A program made the translations under genes and the position numbers. The notes below the pieces were generated by a model. It was not told the DNA's origin. It saw only the letters and a program-made list of their open reading frames with translations, and did no database searches. Of a DNA stretch of 64,000 nt, positions 40,998-49,044 are shown in pieces. This DNA comes from Marivita sp030148515 (GTDB lineage: Bacteria; Pseudomonadota; Alphaproteobacteria; Rhodobacterales; Rhodobacteraceae), in assembly GCF_048006345.1 (NCBI RefSeq), contig NZ_CP180351.1:3906001-3970000 (forward strand), written 5' to 3'. Within the stretch, counting starts at the first letter, position 1. Every line of letters starts with the position of its first letter.

Positions 40998-41479
40998 TGA
41001 TCCGAACAGTGATAACCGTCATCGCGATGGGATGTGCAACGCTTGCGCAGGCGCAGGGGACATCTGTCGCCTTCGGCACGGTCCAGCAGGACACATCGCT
41101 CCCGGTCGAAGTCAGCGCAGACTCTCTGTCGGTCTCGCAGAACGACGGATCGGCGCTGTTTACCGGAAACGTCGTCATCGGTCAGGGCGAAATGCGCCTC
41201 TCCGCGCCGCGTGTTCTGGTCTTTTACACCCAGAACCAGAGCGGGGTCGAACGGCTCGAGGCGACAGGTGGCGTAACCCTCGTCAACGGCGATCAGGCTG
41301 CCGAAGCCGACACCGCCGAATACGAGGTCAATCGCGGCACGATCCGTATGCTGGGCAATGTGCTCTTGACGCAGGGCGCGAACACGCTTGTGTCCGACAG
41401 CATGGATGTCGATCTCGAAGCGGGGACCGCCCTGATGAACGGCCGTGTGCGGACGGTGTTCCAGTCGAGCGACAACTGA
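40994..41479 (+). CDS. lptA: Lipopolysaccharide transport periplasmic protein LptA
   Basis: 161 residues with a signal peptide (to about AQAQG) and the OstA/LptA repeat fold. Typical segments are VSADSLSVSQNDGSALFTGNVVIGQGEMRLSA and TAEYEVNRGTIRMLGNVLLTQG. LptA oligomerises to bridge LptC and LptD for LPS transport across the periplasm. Start at 40994 in ATGA overlap with lptC; its stop overlaps the lptB start by one base. Confidence 0.92.
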   Translation: MMIRTVITVIAMGCATLAQAQGTSVAFGTVQQDTSLPVEVSADSLSVSQNDGSALFTGNVVIGQGEMRLSAPRVLVFYTQNQSGVERLEATGGVTLVNGDQAAEADTAEYEVNRGTIRMLGNVLLTQGANTLVSDSMDVDLEAGTALMNGRVRTVFQSSDN

Positions 41480-42237
41480 TGGCTGGTCCGGCCCTCTCTG
41501 TCACCCAAGGGGAAAGCGGGCTTGTCGTCCGTCATCTGCGCAAAAGCTACAAGAAACGCGTGGTCATTCGGGATGTCTCGCTCGAGGTGCATCGCGGTGA
41601 AGTCGTCGCGCTGCTGGGCCCCAACGGCAGCGGCAAGACCACATCCTTTTATGCCATTGCAGGGCTGGTGAACCCCGAGGGCGGTCAGGTTCTGATCGAC
41701 GGACAGGACGTCACCTATCTGCCCATGTATCGCCGCGCCCGCATGGGGATCGGATATCTGCCACAGGAGATGTCGATCTTCCGGGGCATGAGCGTCGAAG
41801 ACAATATCAACGCCATTCTCGACATCAGCCAGCCGGACCGCCACAAACGGCGTGAACGTCTTGAAGAGTTGTTGGGCGAGTTTTCCATCGAACACTTGCG
41901 CCGTGCCCCGGCGCTTGCCTTGTCGGGCGGTGAACGGCGCCGCGTTGAAATCGCTCGCTGTCTCGCGGCCGATCCCAAGTATCTGCTGCTGGACGAACCC
42001 TTCGCCGGGGTCGACCCGATCAGCGTCGGAGACATCCGCCATCTGGTGGCCGATCTCAAGAAGCGCGGCATCGGTGTGCTCATCACCGATCACAACGTGC
42101 GCGAAACGCTCGAAATCGTGGATCGCGCCTATATCCTGCATGACGGTAAGGTTCTGATGTCCGGATCCCCGGACGAAGTTGTCCGCAACGAGAACGTCCG
42201 CAGGGTCTATCTGGGCGACAGTTTCCGCATCGGATAA
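41479..42237 (+). CDS. lptB: LPS export ABC transporter ATP-binding protein LptB
   Basis: 252 residues. Walker A LLGPNGSGKTTSFY, signature LSGGERRRVEIARCLA, Walker B YLLLDEPFAGVDP and the H-loop ITDHNVRETL are complete; GIGYLPQEMSIFRGMSVEDN is the typical Q-loop region of LptB. It powers extraction of LPS from the inner membrane with LptFG, which are not in this window. The start at 41479 (MAGPALSVTQG) overlaps the lptA stop. The rpoN gene that often follows lptB in alphaproteobacteria is missing; hpf comes next. Confidence 0.95.
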   Translation: MAGPALSVTQGESGLVVRHLRKSYKKRVVIRDVSLEVHRGEVVALLGPNGSGKTTSFYAIAGLVNPEGGQVLIDGQDVTYLPMYRRARMGIGYLPQEMSIFRGMSVEDNINAILDISQPDRHKRRERLEELLGEFSIEHLRRAPALALSGGERRRVEIARCLAADPKYLLLDEPFAGVDPISVGDIRHLVADLKKRGIGVLITDHNVRETLEIVDRAYILHDGKVLMSGSPDEVVRNENVRRVYLGDSFRIG

Positions 42238-42262
42238 TTACAGTTTCATTTGACAGAAATGA

Positions 42263-42291
42263 TTGACAGGTGGCTGTCACAGGATTGAAAT
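42263..42291 (+). promoter_or_regulatory. Candidate hpf promoter with nested inverted repeats
   Basis: TTGACA (42263-42268), a 17-nt spacer and TGAAAT (42286-42291) give a good sigma-70-type match. Two inverted repeats overlap it: TGACAG-GTGG-CTGTCA (42264-42279) across the -35 and spacer, and AGGAT (42281-42285) with ATCCT (42292-42296) around the -10. A second TTGACAG occurs 13 bp upstream (42250). The symmetrical sites suggest binding of a dimeric regulator; its identity is unknown. The leader to hpf would be about 165 nt and contains a GC-rich hairpin (42397-42428). Confidence 0.45.
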
Positions 42292-42462
42292 GATCCTATG
42301 GCGTTTGAAGACACAGACCGTCAAATTCTGCCTTGCCTGCCTCCCCGGCTGGACAAAGAAACACAACGGTCAGAATGCCATTTCCTTTTTGCCAGCAAAC
42401 GCGCCCTCCGGCTGAACCGGCGGCGTTTCGGTGCAAAACCAAAACAATAAAAAGGATATCCT

Positions 42463-43026
42463 ATGCGTTACCAGATAACCGGCAAACAGATTGACGTTGG
42501 TGAGGCTCTCCAGACTCATGCGAAGACCGAACTGGACGCGATGCTGGGCAAGTATGCCGGTCGCCCGACCGACGCGACCGTTGTCTTCTCAAAGAGCGCC
42601 CATGAGTTTGTTTGTGAGGCAGTGATTCATCTGTCGACCGGTTTGAACGCCTCCGCCAAGGCGCATGCGACGGAAATCTACGCTGCGTTCGACGCGTGCT
42701 GCGAAAAGATGGACAAGCAGCTGCGCCGCTACAAACGGCGCCTGAAAGACCACCACAAGGACCGTACGGAACCTGTTGAACTTTTTGGGGCGTCCTCGTA
42801 TATCCTCGCCAGCGAAGTTGATACGCATGACGACGAACCTGAATCATTGCAGCCCATAATCGTCGCAGAGATGGAAACCAAGATTCCGTCGCTGACCGTG
42901 GGTGAGGCGGTGATGCAGATGGAGTTGGCGGGGCTGCCAGTGTTGGTGTTCCGAAATGACAAAAAGGACGGTGTGAACGTCGTATATCGTCGGGAAGATG
43001 GAAACATCGGCTGGATCGATCCATAA
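42463..43026 (+). CDS. hpf: Ribosome hibernation-promoting factor, long form
   Basis: 187 residues. The N-terminal ribosome-binding domain (about 1-100, MRYQITGKQIDVGEALQTHAK) is followed by a linker and the C-terminal dimerisation domain (about 130-187, IVAEMETKIPSLTVGEAVMQMELAG to DGNIGWIDP). Long HPF makes 100S ribosome dimers in stationary phase. AAAAGGATATCCT precedes the ATG. It lies between lptB and ptsN, a conserved alphaproteobacterial order. ptsN follows 42 bp downstream and is probably co-transcribed. Confidence 0.95.
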   Translation: MRYQITGKQIDVGEALQTHAKTELDAMLGKYAGRPTDATVVFSKSAHEFVCEAVIHLSTGLNASAKAHATEIYAAFDACCEKMDKQLRRYKRRLKDHHKDRTEPVELFGASSYILASEVDTHDDEPESLQPIIVAEMETKIPSLTVGEAVMQMELAGLPVLVFRNDKKDGVNVVYRREDGNIGWIDP

Positions 43027-43068
43027 CGTAGGTATACGGGCCGGCAGCGTCCAAACAACGAGCAGTAC

Positions 43069-43533
43069 ATGAAATTTGCAGACCTGTTGAATCCCAAAGC
43101 CGTTAAGGCTGTGACCAGTGCATCCAGCAAGAAACGCTTGATGCATGATATCGCCGATATCGCAGAGTCGGCCTATGGCATCTCTGCTCAGCGTGCCGTT
43201 GAGGCGTTGCTCGAACGCGAAAGCCTTGGCCCGACAGGTGTGGGCCATGGCGTCGCCCTGCCACATGCCCGGCTTGATGGGGTCGAGGCGGTTGTGGGTG
43301 TGTTCATCCTTCTGGAAAAACCGCTCGATTTCGAAGCGATCGATCGTCAGCCGGTGGACGTGATCTTTGCGCTGTTCGCACCCGAGGATGCAGGCGTCGA
43401 ACACCTCAAGGCGTTGGCGTTGGTATCGCGCACCCTCCGCGACAAGAGCTTCTGTGCAAAACTGCGGGCCAATCCCGATCCCGCCACGCTGCACACCATC
43501 ATCACGGAAGCCGCTGCAGTTCAGGCAGCCTGA
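43069..43533 (+). CDS. ptsN: PTS IIA-like nitrogen regulatory protein PtsN
   Basis: 154 residues of the EIIA-Ntr type. The phosphorylatable histidine lies in GVALPHARLDGVEAVVG (about residue 66). PtsN takes phosphate from NPr in the nitrogen PTS and regulates potassium uptake, sensor kinases and carbon/nitrogen balance; it does not transport sugar itself. The position after hpf is conserved in the group. The convergent sulfotransferase stop is 15 bp away inside a shared hairpin. Confidence 0.95.
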   Translation: MKFADLLNPKAVKAVTSASSKKRLMHDIADIAESAYGISAQRAVEALLERESLGPTGVGHGVALPHARLDGVEAVVGVFILLEKPLDFEAIDRQPVDVIFALFAPEDAGVEHLKALALVSRTLRDKSFCAKLRANPDPATLHTIITEAAAVQAA

Positions 43534-43538
43534 CATCG

Positions 43539-43560
43539 CGCACCCGCTCAGGCGGGTGCG
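43539..43560. terminator. Shared hairpin at the convergent ptsN / sulfotransferase ends
   Basis: Perfect 9-bp arms CGCACCCGC (43539-43547) and GCGGGTGCG (43552-43560) around a TCAG loop. The loop contains the stop codon of the minus-strand sulfotransferase (43548-43550), so its last codons form one arm. There is little T-tract. A bidirectional terminator or 3' barrier is inferred. Confidence 0.55.
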
Positions 43561-44981
43561 TTGAAATCCGAAAATCCGAACATCATGTAGTCGCGCGGGT
43601 AAGCGTCGCGGCACAGCTTGTCCAAGCCGCGCTCATGGATCGCGGCAAGACGTTCTGCATGCGGGTCTGTCACTCCCGTCCATTCGGGCACAGAGGTGAG
43701 ACCCAGCGTCTCTGCAAACCGGGGCAGGGCAGAGGACAATTCGCTTTCCCGGAGCAGGCTGTCCGGAAGGCAGAATTCGGACATGCCCTGAAGGCAGGTC
43801 ACCTGGCTGGCCCAATGCGCATCCACCCGGATACTGGTCTGACCGTTCAGGTTCGACCGCAGGAACGTCAAAAACCCTTCAAACGCCATCTTGTGGGCGC
43901 GCAGATCATATCCGGGATCGTTCGGATCATCCGGCAGATCGATTCCATGCGACCGCACAAGCTGCTGCCGGATCTTTGCGAAGCTTCCCGGTCCGGTGTT
44001 CAGGATCTTGTCGCAGAACGCGGCATGCGCGCGGGCCAGCGGGTGCCGCAGCACGGTAAAGCGATGATGTCCGGGATGATCCTGCAACCAGCTGCGCAGG
44101 GATTTCTGGTTGAAGTCGCTCACCAACTCTGACCCATCCCCGTCAAGTGCTGACATCCACGCCTTGACGGTCTGCTCCGGCCCCGACCGGATCGGCAGGT
44201 ACATCAGCGGATGGCGTGCGCAGGCCACGTAGGACGGCACCACGGGGCCGCGTCTTGGTTCGAAATTGGGGGTGCGCGTCAGGTCGAAGCGATCCAGCGT
44301 CCGCAGGGCGACTTCCATCTGACTGTAATTCGCCACCTTGTCGGACAGAGGTTGCGGATTCTGCGGCTTGAGGTTGGTCTGAAACCCCTCTGGTTCCGCC
44401 GCAGCGCCCAGCCATCGGGCCAGACCGCTTAACACTTCGGTGTCATGCAGATCGTCATAGCCGATATAGAACGCACTTTGCCCCGTCACTTGCAGCGCGC
44501 GCATGATCTCGAGTTGAAACGCTTGGGTCCGGCCCAGATGGCGTTCGAACTCGTGCAGATCGAAATGCGCCTGCGCGTCCTTGCGGTTCTTGACGTTGGT
44601 CAGCTTCCACTGGTCCGTCGCGCGCGCGATCTTGAGGCTGATGTAACTGTCGAGCGGGTTGCGCGTCAGGACAATCTTGGCGCAGCGCGGATCCGAAAGG
44701 ATCGGAGCAAGAACCCGGGGGTCATGGTCATGGAAATACCGAAACCCACCCAGCCCGTCCGTCTTGTCCCGGATCGTGCGCAGCAGACGGTCCGGATTGT
44801 CCTCGCGCTGTGACTGTGTGACACCCAGAATATCGGTGCTGTTGGGATAGCCGATGAAGTTCGGATTGAACGCCTCGCCGTGGCAGGTGATCCCGGCAAT
44901 CTGGTTCAGGTAGTCTTCCAGCAGGTTGGAGCCGGTTCGCATTTCCGCAAAGACGACGAACAGATCAAATCCCGCAGCCAC
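43548..44981 (-). CDS. Tandem sulfotransferase-like protein (two PAPS-type modules)
   Basis: 477 residues. The N-terminal half (about 1-240) is a Stf0/NodH-like sulfotransferase: VFAEMRTGSNLLEDYL (5'-phosphosulfate loop, about residues 10-25), then IVLTRNPLDSYISLKIA (3'-phosphate motif). The C-terminal half has a second set of weaker signals, VACARHPLMYLPI and FTVLRHPLARAHAAF, suggesting a second, perhaps degenerate, sulfotransferase-like module. It would sulfate a cytosolic glycan or glycolipid using PAPS. It is the third gene of a GT2-GT14-sulfotransferase operon, 3 bp after the DUF5928 gene. Confidence 0.78.
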   Translation of the reverse strand: MAAGFDLFVVFAEMRTGSNLLEDYLNQIAGITCHGEAFNPNFIGYPNSTDILGVTQSQREDNPDRLLRTIRDKTDGLGGFRYFHDHDPRVLAPILSDPRCAKIVLTRNPLDSYISLKIARATDQWKLTNVKNRKDAQAHFDLHEFERHLGRTQAFQLEIMRALQVTGQSAFYIGYDDLHDTEVLSGLARWLGAAAEPEGFQTNLKPQNPQPLSDKVANYSQMEVALRTLDRFDLTRTPNFEPRRGPVVPSYVACARHPLMYLPIRSGPEQTVKAWMSALDGDGSELVSDFNQKSLRSWLQDHPGHHRFTVLRHPLARAHAAFCDKILNTGPGSFAKIRQQLVRSHGIDLPDDPNDPGYDLRAHKMAFEGFLTFLRSNLNGQTSIRVDAHWASQVTCLQGMSEFCLPDSLLRESELSSALPRFAETLGLTSVPEWTGVTDPHAERLAAIHERGLDKLCRDAYPRDYMMFGFSDFNAPA

Positions 44982-44984
44982 GTG

Positions 44985-46691
44985 TTACTTCTTCACCAGA
45001 TAAGGGCGCGGGCGGTCCGCACCCCGAAACGGTGCTTGCGCGATTGGGTCGGCTGGAAAATCGCCCATGAGATAGGGATGCATCCCCTGGTTTTTCAGGT
45101 TTTGCAGGAATTGCCCGAACCCGGTCAGATCGACCATTTTCGGCGCCTCGGTCAGTCGCCGGGTGGGCTGCGTTCCGATTTCATCGACGATCACCTGGAT
45201 CGCCTCCATCGGGCTTTCAATGAATTCCGCCATCGTCCAGATGCGCCGTCGGCATTTGGAATAGGGCGACCGCAGCGCATCCAGCATCTCGGTTTCGATC
45301 TTCTGCAACTGCGCCGCCTCGCGCCGCAATTCGGCAAAGCTCCGGTTCGACTGGAACAGCGGGATCGCCCACGCACCAGAGATGACCGAGACCTGCGCAT
45401 TGGGATCCTTCGCAATATCCCAAACAACGTGCCGCGTGCTGCTTGGCCCAAGCTGGAAGCACTGGCGTTCACCGCGCGTGTTCCACAACAGGTTGGTCAG
45501 GAACATCTTGGTATCGTAGTCGCGCAGCGTCGCATTGTCCGACAGCGCGCCGTTCATCACTGTCTGACCATCGGCAAAATGCGCCCGGTCCGGGGCAAAC
45601 AGATGCCCATGCACCCGCGCGCCCGTCACCTGTGCCAGCCACGGCTCAAAGTCAGAGAAAAGTTCGGTGAATCCCTGAAACACGGAATATTTGGCTGCAG
45701 TGACCCCGTTCTCCCAATCCTCATTGGGAAACCGGCTCTGCATGTAAAGCCCGGGCCGTCCGCGCGTCCGCCGATCCACCGCCTTGGCAAAGATGCGGTC
45801 GATCTTGCCGGGGTTGGGTTCCTGCAGGCTCAACTCCCCGGGTTTGGGACTCAGGAAAGTCTCGTACAGACGGTCGGCATTGTGCCAGATCTTGCGCGCC
45901 ACAAAGCAATCCGACCGCCGCAGCAATTGCAGATGGTCGTCATAGAAGATGTGCGGTTTGCCCTGAAAATCGAACTTCGACAGGGTCAGCGACCGGCTGA
46001 CGATGTTGGTGGAATAAAGCCGCGCGAGCGTCTGGAAATAGCTCTCATCGGGAATCCAGACATGGCGGAAATAGCGGTCATACACCTTGCGCTTGGGGTC
46101 TTCGAGGATCGACGCCAGCGTCTGCCGGGTCAGGCACCACCACTGGCTGCCCATATGCGGTGTCAGACCGTCCGGGATCTTGCGCTTGTATCCGACCTTG
46201 CGCTGCAATTCGACGAAGCGGTCGAACAGATACCGGTTGCGCCGCCACGAGAACGGGAACCGCATGGTAAACCGCTCTTCATCCAACCCACCCACGGTCC
46301 AGGGCACATCCGCTGTTGTCGCGCTTTCGATATGATCGGTGCGCGGACGCGCCTTGAGATAGTCGATCAATTCCTGAACCGGGCGAAGCGGCAGGCATGA
46401 CCCGGACGTGAGGTAGACATGGCTCACCTCTTCGAACTCGGCCAGCATCAACTCGCTGGCATCCTGGCTCGCGGCCACCAGCCCCCATGTGCCCCAGTCG
46501 CAGCGATGCCGCCGCGAAAAACGCACCAAAGGATCATCGCTCAGCCGTTCGGTGAAAATCTTGTACCGCTTCGCCGACACCACCTGATCCACATGGATCA
46601 CCACCGGACAGCCCGCCTTGGTCCAGTGCCGGGCCACCTGCTCGGCCCGGTGCAGCGCGGTGTGCGCCAGCATGACGATCCCGATGCTCAT
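44985..46691 (-). CDS. Core-2/I-branching-type glycosyltransferase with DUF5928 domain (copy 2)
   Basis: 568 residues, a paralogue of the 24143-25720 gene. The GT14 'Branch' module (about 1-260) includes IGIVMLAHTALHRAEQV, CDWGTWGLVAASQDA, SHVYLTSGSCLPLRP and HMGSQWWCLTRQTL; the DUF5928-like part follows. Like copy 1 it lacks a signal peptide. It overlaps the upstream GT2 gene by four bases and precedes the sulfotransferase by 3 bp, so the three proteins are co-expressed. The sugar donor and acceptor are unknown. Confidence 0.85.
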   Translation of the reverse strand: MSIGIVMLAHTALHRAEQVARHWTKAGCPVVIHVDQVVSAKRYKIFTERLSDDPLVRFSRRHRCDWGTWGLVAASQDASELMLAEFEEVSHVYLTSGSCLPLRPVQELIDYLKARPRTDHIESATTADVPWTVGGLDEERFTMRFPFSWRRNRYLFDRFVELQRKVGYKRKIPDGLTPHMGSQWWCLTRQTLASILEDPKRKVYDRYFRHVWIPDESYFQTLARLYSTNIVSRSLTLSKFDFQGKPHIFYDDHLQLLRRSDCFVARKIWHNADRLYETFLSPKPGELSLQEPNPGKIDRIFAKAVDRRTRGRPGLYMQSRFPNEDWENGVTAAKYSVFQGFTELFSDFEPWLAQVTGARVHGHLFAPDRAHFADGQTVMNGALSDNATLRDYDTKMFLTNLLWNTRGERQCFQLGPSSTRHVVWDIAKDPNAQVSVISGAWAIPLFQSNRSFAELRREAAQLQKIETEMLDALRSPYSKCRRRIWTMAEFIESPMEAIQVIVDEIGTQPTRRLTEAPKMVDLTGFGQFLQNLKNQGMHPYLMGDFPADPIAQAPFRGADRPRPYLVKK

Positions 46692-47689
46692 GCCCAGTTG
46701 CCCATCGACATGAGGCCCAGAATCTCAAGCTGTCGCCAGTTGATGTATTTCTCGGACCATTTGCACCAAAGTTCGGGATTGTCCTGCAGCGCATTGGCAT
46801 AGGCCACGTATTCCAAGCTGCCCGCGTAATGCTCGCGGCGCTTGAGTTCTTCCATGGCCTTTTCGTTGAACGTGCTGATGAACTTGGTGTGGAGCAGCGC
46901 ACCCGACGCTTTCTCCCCGCCCCATTCGTCGTAAACCTTGTTCAGACCGCGCGGCAAAAGCATGTGGGTCGAACTGGCATAGGCATACCGGTGATGCCAT
47001 TTCACCAGCGGGATCTTGTTCAGCGCAGGTGCCGCTTCGGGGCGGTCGGCAAAGAACACACGCGCCCGCGGCCCCCCCTGAATCCAGAGATTGCCCAGAA
47101 GGTGATTGCGCTTCAGCGTGTAATTCCCGGAATCGAACCAAGCCGCGATTTCCAGCGGGTTCTGGCCCGCCTGATACGGTACGGCGTCGATCCGACCCTT
47201 GGGATACATGTCCAGCAACATCGCGCTGAACGACCGGATCGACGACGCGTCCAGCCAATCCGTCAGCGCGGGCAAGGGGCGCGAGTCGCAGAACGGGTAG
47301 ACGAAGAATTCGTCTGGATCGACCGTCAGGCACCAATGCTCATGGCCGTAGCGCCGCAACAGCCAATTCATCCAGTCCATGCCGAACCGCGACCGCTTGT
47401 AGCTGTTGCGGCTGTGCCAGACAGACACATCCGGTTGCTGCGCCAGCAATTCGGCGGTGCCATCGGTGCTGTCGTTATCGACGAAAAAGAAATGGGAGAT
47501 CCCCATCTCGCGGTAATATTTCAGGAAATAGGGCAGGCGAATGCCTTCGTTCCGCACGGTGCAGAACAGCAGGATATCGGTTTTCCGGATCAGATCGGTG
47601 CGATTGGATACAGGTTTCAGTTCGCGGCGTTTGCGAAACGCGCGGAACCTCCAGCGTTTGCGCTGAAGTCTCAAACCGTATCTTTGCAC
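46688..47689 (-). CDS. Glycosyltransferase family 2 (GT2/GT92-like)
   Basis: About 333 residues. The core has ILLFCTVRNEGIRLPYFLKYYREMG, the FFVDNDSTDGTAELL segment and the metal-binding LTVDPDEFFVYP (DxD-type). This variant (Glyco_tranf_2_4) is common in surface-polysaccharide clusters. A basic N-terminal tail precedes the domain. The start is uncertain: GTG 47689, GTG 47692 or TTG 47698 are all close to a GGGAG stretch. Its stop overlaps the next gene start. It is the first gene of the three-gene glycan operon. Confidence 0.82.
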   Translation of the reverse strand: MQRYGLRLQRKRWRFRAFRKRRELKPVSNRTDLIRKTDILLFCTVRNEGIRLPYFLKYYREMGISHFFFVDNDSTDGTAELLAQQPDVSVWHSRNSYKRSRFGMDWMNWLLRRYGHEHWCLTVDPDEFFVYPFCDSRPLPALTDWLDASSIRSFSAMLLDMYPKGRIDAVPYQAGQNPLEIAAWFDSGNYTLKRNHLLGNLWIQGGPRARVFFADRPEAAPALNKIPLVKWHHRYAYASSTHMLLPRGLNKVYDEWGGEKASGALLHTKFISTFNEKAMEELKRREHYAGSLEYVAYANALQDNPELWCKWSEKYINWRQLEILGLMSMGNWA

Positions 47690-47741
47690 CACTCCCAAGA
47701 GTCAGCTGCCTGTCTTTGTGGACACACGCCACACGTAGGTA

Positions 47742-48959
47742 TCAGAGTGATGTGAATAGTTGGTTGAAATGTTCCTGCCAAGTCGGGCTCTCTAAAGACA
47801 TAACCCCGTACCTTTCACCGCTCTGATCCCGACGTCTTTGCGCCAGTTTTTCGATTTCTTGCCGCCAAAGGTAGCAATCCGATTCGCCTACGTAAATAGG
47901 CGCGTTGCCCAAGACTTCTTTGAAGACAGGCAAAGGGTTGCAAATGAGCGGCACTTTCAGCTGCACCGCCTCAAGAGCCGGGTATCCGAACCCTTCCGCC
48001 AGACTTGGGAATAGCAGGCCATTGCTGTCCCGAAGCAGTCCCCACATCTTTTCATCGGACTGGGCGGGCAATTCGTGAACATGCGCCGGCTTTCGGTCCA
48101 ATCGCGCAAAAACGTCTTCATTCATCCAGCCACGGCGCCCACAGAGGATCAGATGCGGGTCATCATCGCCGATAAACGACTCCCAAATGTCCAGCAGGAA
48201 GCCGATATTCTTGCGCGGCTCGATCGTACCGATGGCCATGAAATAAGGTTTGCCGGTCCATGGCCCTAGAGGCGGTGGATCGACGCGAATTTCGGGCAAT
48301 CCTGGAAGAAGAACGTGAACGGCGTCGGCTGTCAGCGTCCGGGCATGGCGCAGAATATGCGATCTGGTGTCTTGTGAATTGCAAAAGACAAGGTCGGCGT
48401 AATGATCGACCTTTGCAAAGAACGCCGCAAACGCCTGTCGGGATTTCGGGGTCTGAAACTCCGGCCAGTCAAGCGGGATGGTGTCATGGACATAGACCGC
48501 GATCCGCATCGCGTCGCAGTCCCGGAGCGCGTGAATGACGCGGTCGTTGAATTGGCTTTGCCCGACATTGAGATATAGCGTCCCGGCAGGCAGATGCCGT
48601 CTGAGCATTTTCGTCAACCGCGATGGCAAGGCCCGGTCCAAAGCGATCTTGCGCAATCCGCTCTCGGTTCTGGCCCGCCCCTTCTCAGAAGTCCCAGAGA
48701 CCCATGACAGCACGTCGATCTCCGTCCAGAGAGGCTGATCGCAATGTAGCAGAAGCTGGCTGCACCCATCCTTGTCCAGCAACAGGAAACCCGTCTTGGT
48801 CCGGACCAGACCAAAAAGCGGCGCAGGGTCGTCGATGAGGTGGTCGATATAGGCGCGTTCGATCCTGTCTATGCCCGTCGGACGCATCCCGGCCCGACGC
48901 ACCGTGCGGGTCACATCCAGAAGATGCGCTGCCGCAGGGTTACGGACGATGGTCTGCAC
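47742..48959 (-). CDS. Glycosyltransferase family 1/4
   Basis: 405 residues with a GT-B fold. The C-terminal donor-binding half contains GTIEPRKNIGFLLDIWE and the nucleotide-sugar motif FPSLAEGFGYPALEAVQLKVPLICN (E-x7-E pattern). The N-terminal half starts with a DVTRTVRRAGMRPTGIDRIERAY segment typical of roseobacter GT4 enzymes. It builds a surface glycan from an NDP-sugar. The start is GTG 48959. It ends 50 bp from the downstream GT2 gene on the same strand, so read-through is likely. Confidence 0.88.
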   Translation of the reverse strand: MQTIVRNPAAAHLLDVTRTVRRAGMRPTGIDRIERAYIDHLIDDPAPLFGLVRTKTGFLLLDKDGCSQLLLHCDQPLWTEIDVLSWVSGTSEKGRARTESGLRKIALDRALPSRLTKMLRRHLPAGTLYLNVGQSQFNDRVIHALRDCDAMRIAVYVHDTIPLDWPEFQTPKSRQAFAAFFAKVDHYADLVFCNSQDTRSHILRHARTLTADAVHVLLPGLPEIRVDPPPLGPWTGKPYFMAIGTIEPRKNIGFLLDIWESFIGDDDPHLILCGRRGWMNEDVFARLDRKPAHVHELPAQSDEKMWGLLRDSNGLLFPSLAEGFGYPALEAVQLKVPLICNPLPVFKEVLGNAPIYVGESDCYLWRQEIEKLAQRRRDQSGERYGVMSLESPTWQEHFNQLFTSL

Positions 48960-49011
48960 AGGCCTGCGGATGGCATCGGCACTGGCGCATGACCAAAGCC
49001 GACGCGGTCTT

Positions 49012-49036
49012 ACACCCGGGGAACCTTATCGGGTGT
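49012..49036 (-). terminator. Hairpin downstream of galU
   Basis: 7-bp arms ACACCCG (49012-49018) and CGGGTGT (49030-49036) with an 11-nt loop lie 8 bp beyond the galU stop, in the 85-bp gap before the GT4 gene. There is no clear T-run, so partial termination or message stabilisation is more likely than full termination. Confidence 0.35.
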
Positions 49037-49044
49037 TGCATGGA

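Noticed and set aside
44880..46400. Open frame of 506 codons on the plus strand opposite the GT14 gene
   Set aside because: Antisense to an intact, operonic glycosyltransferase; histidine/arginine-rich composition typical of a shadow frame.
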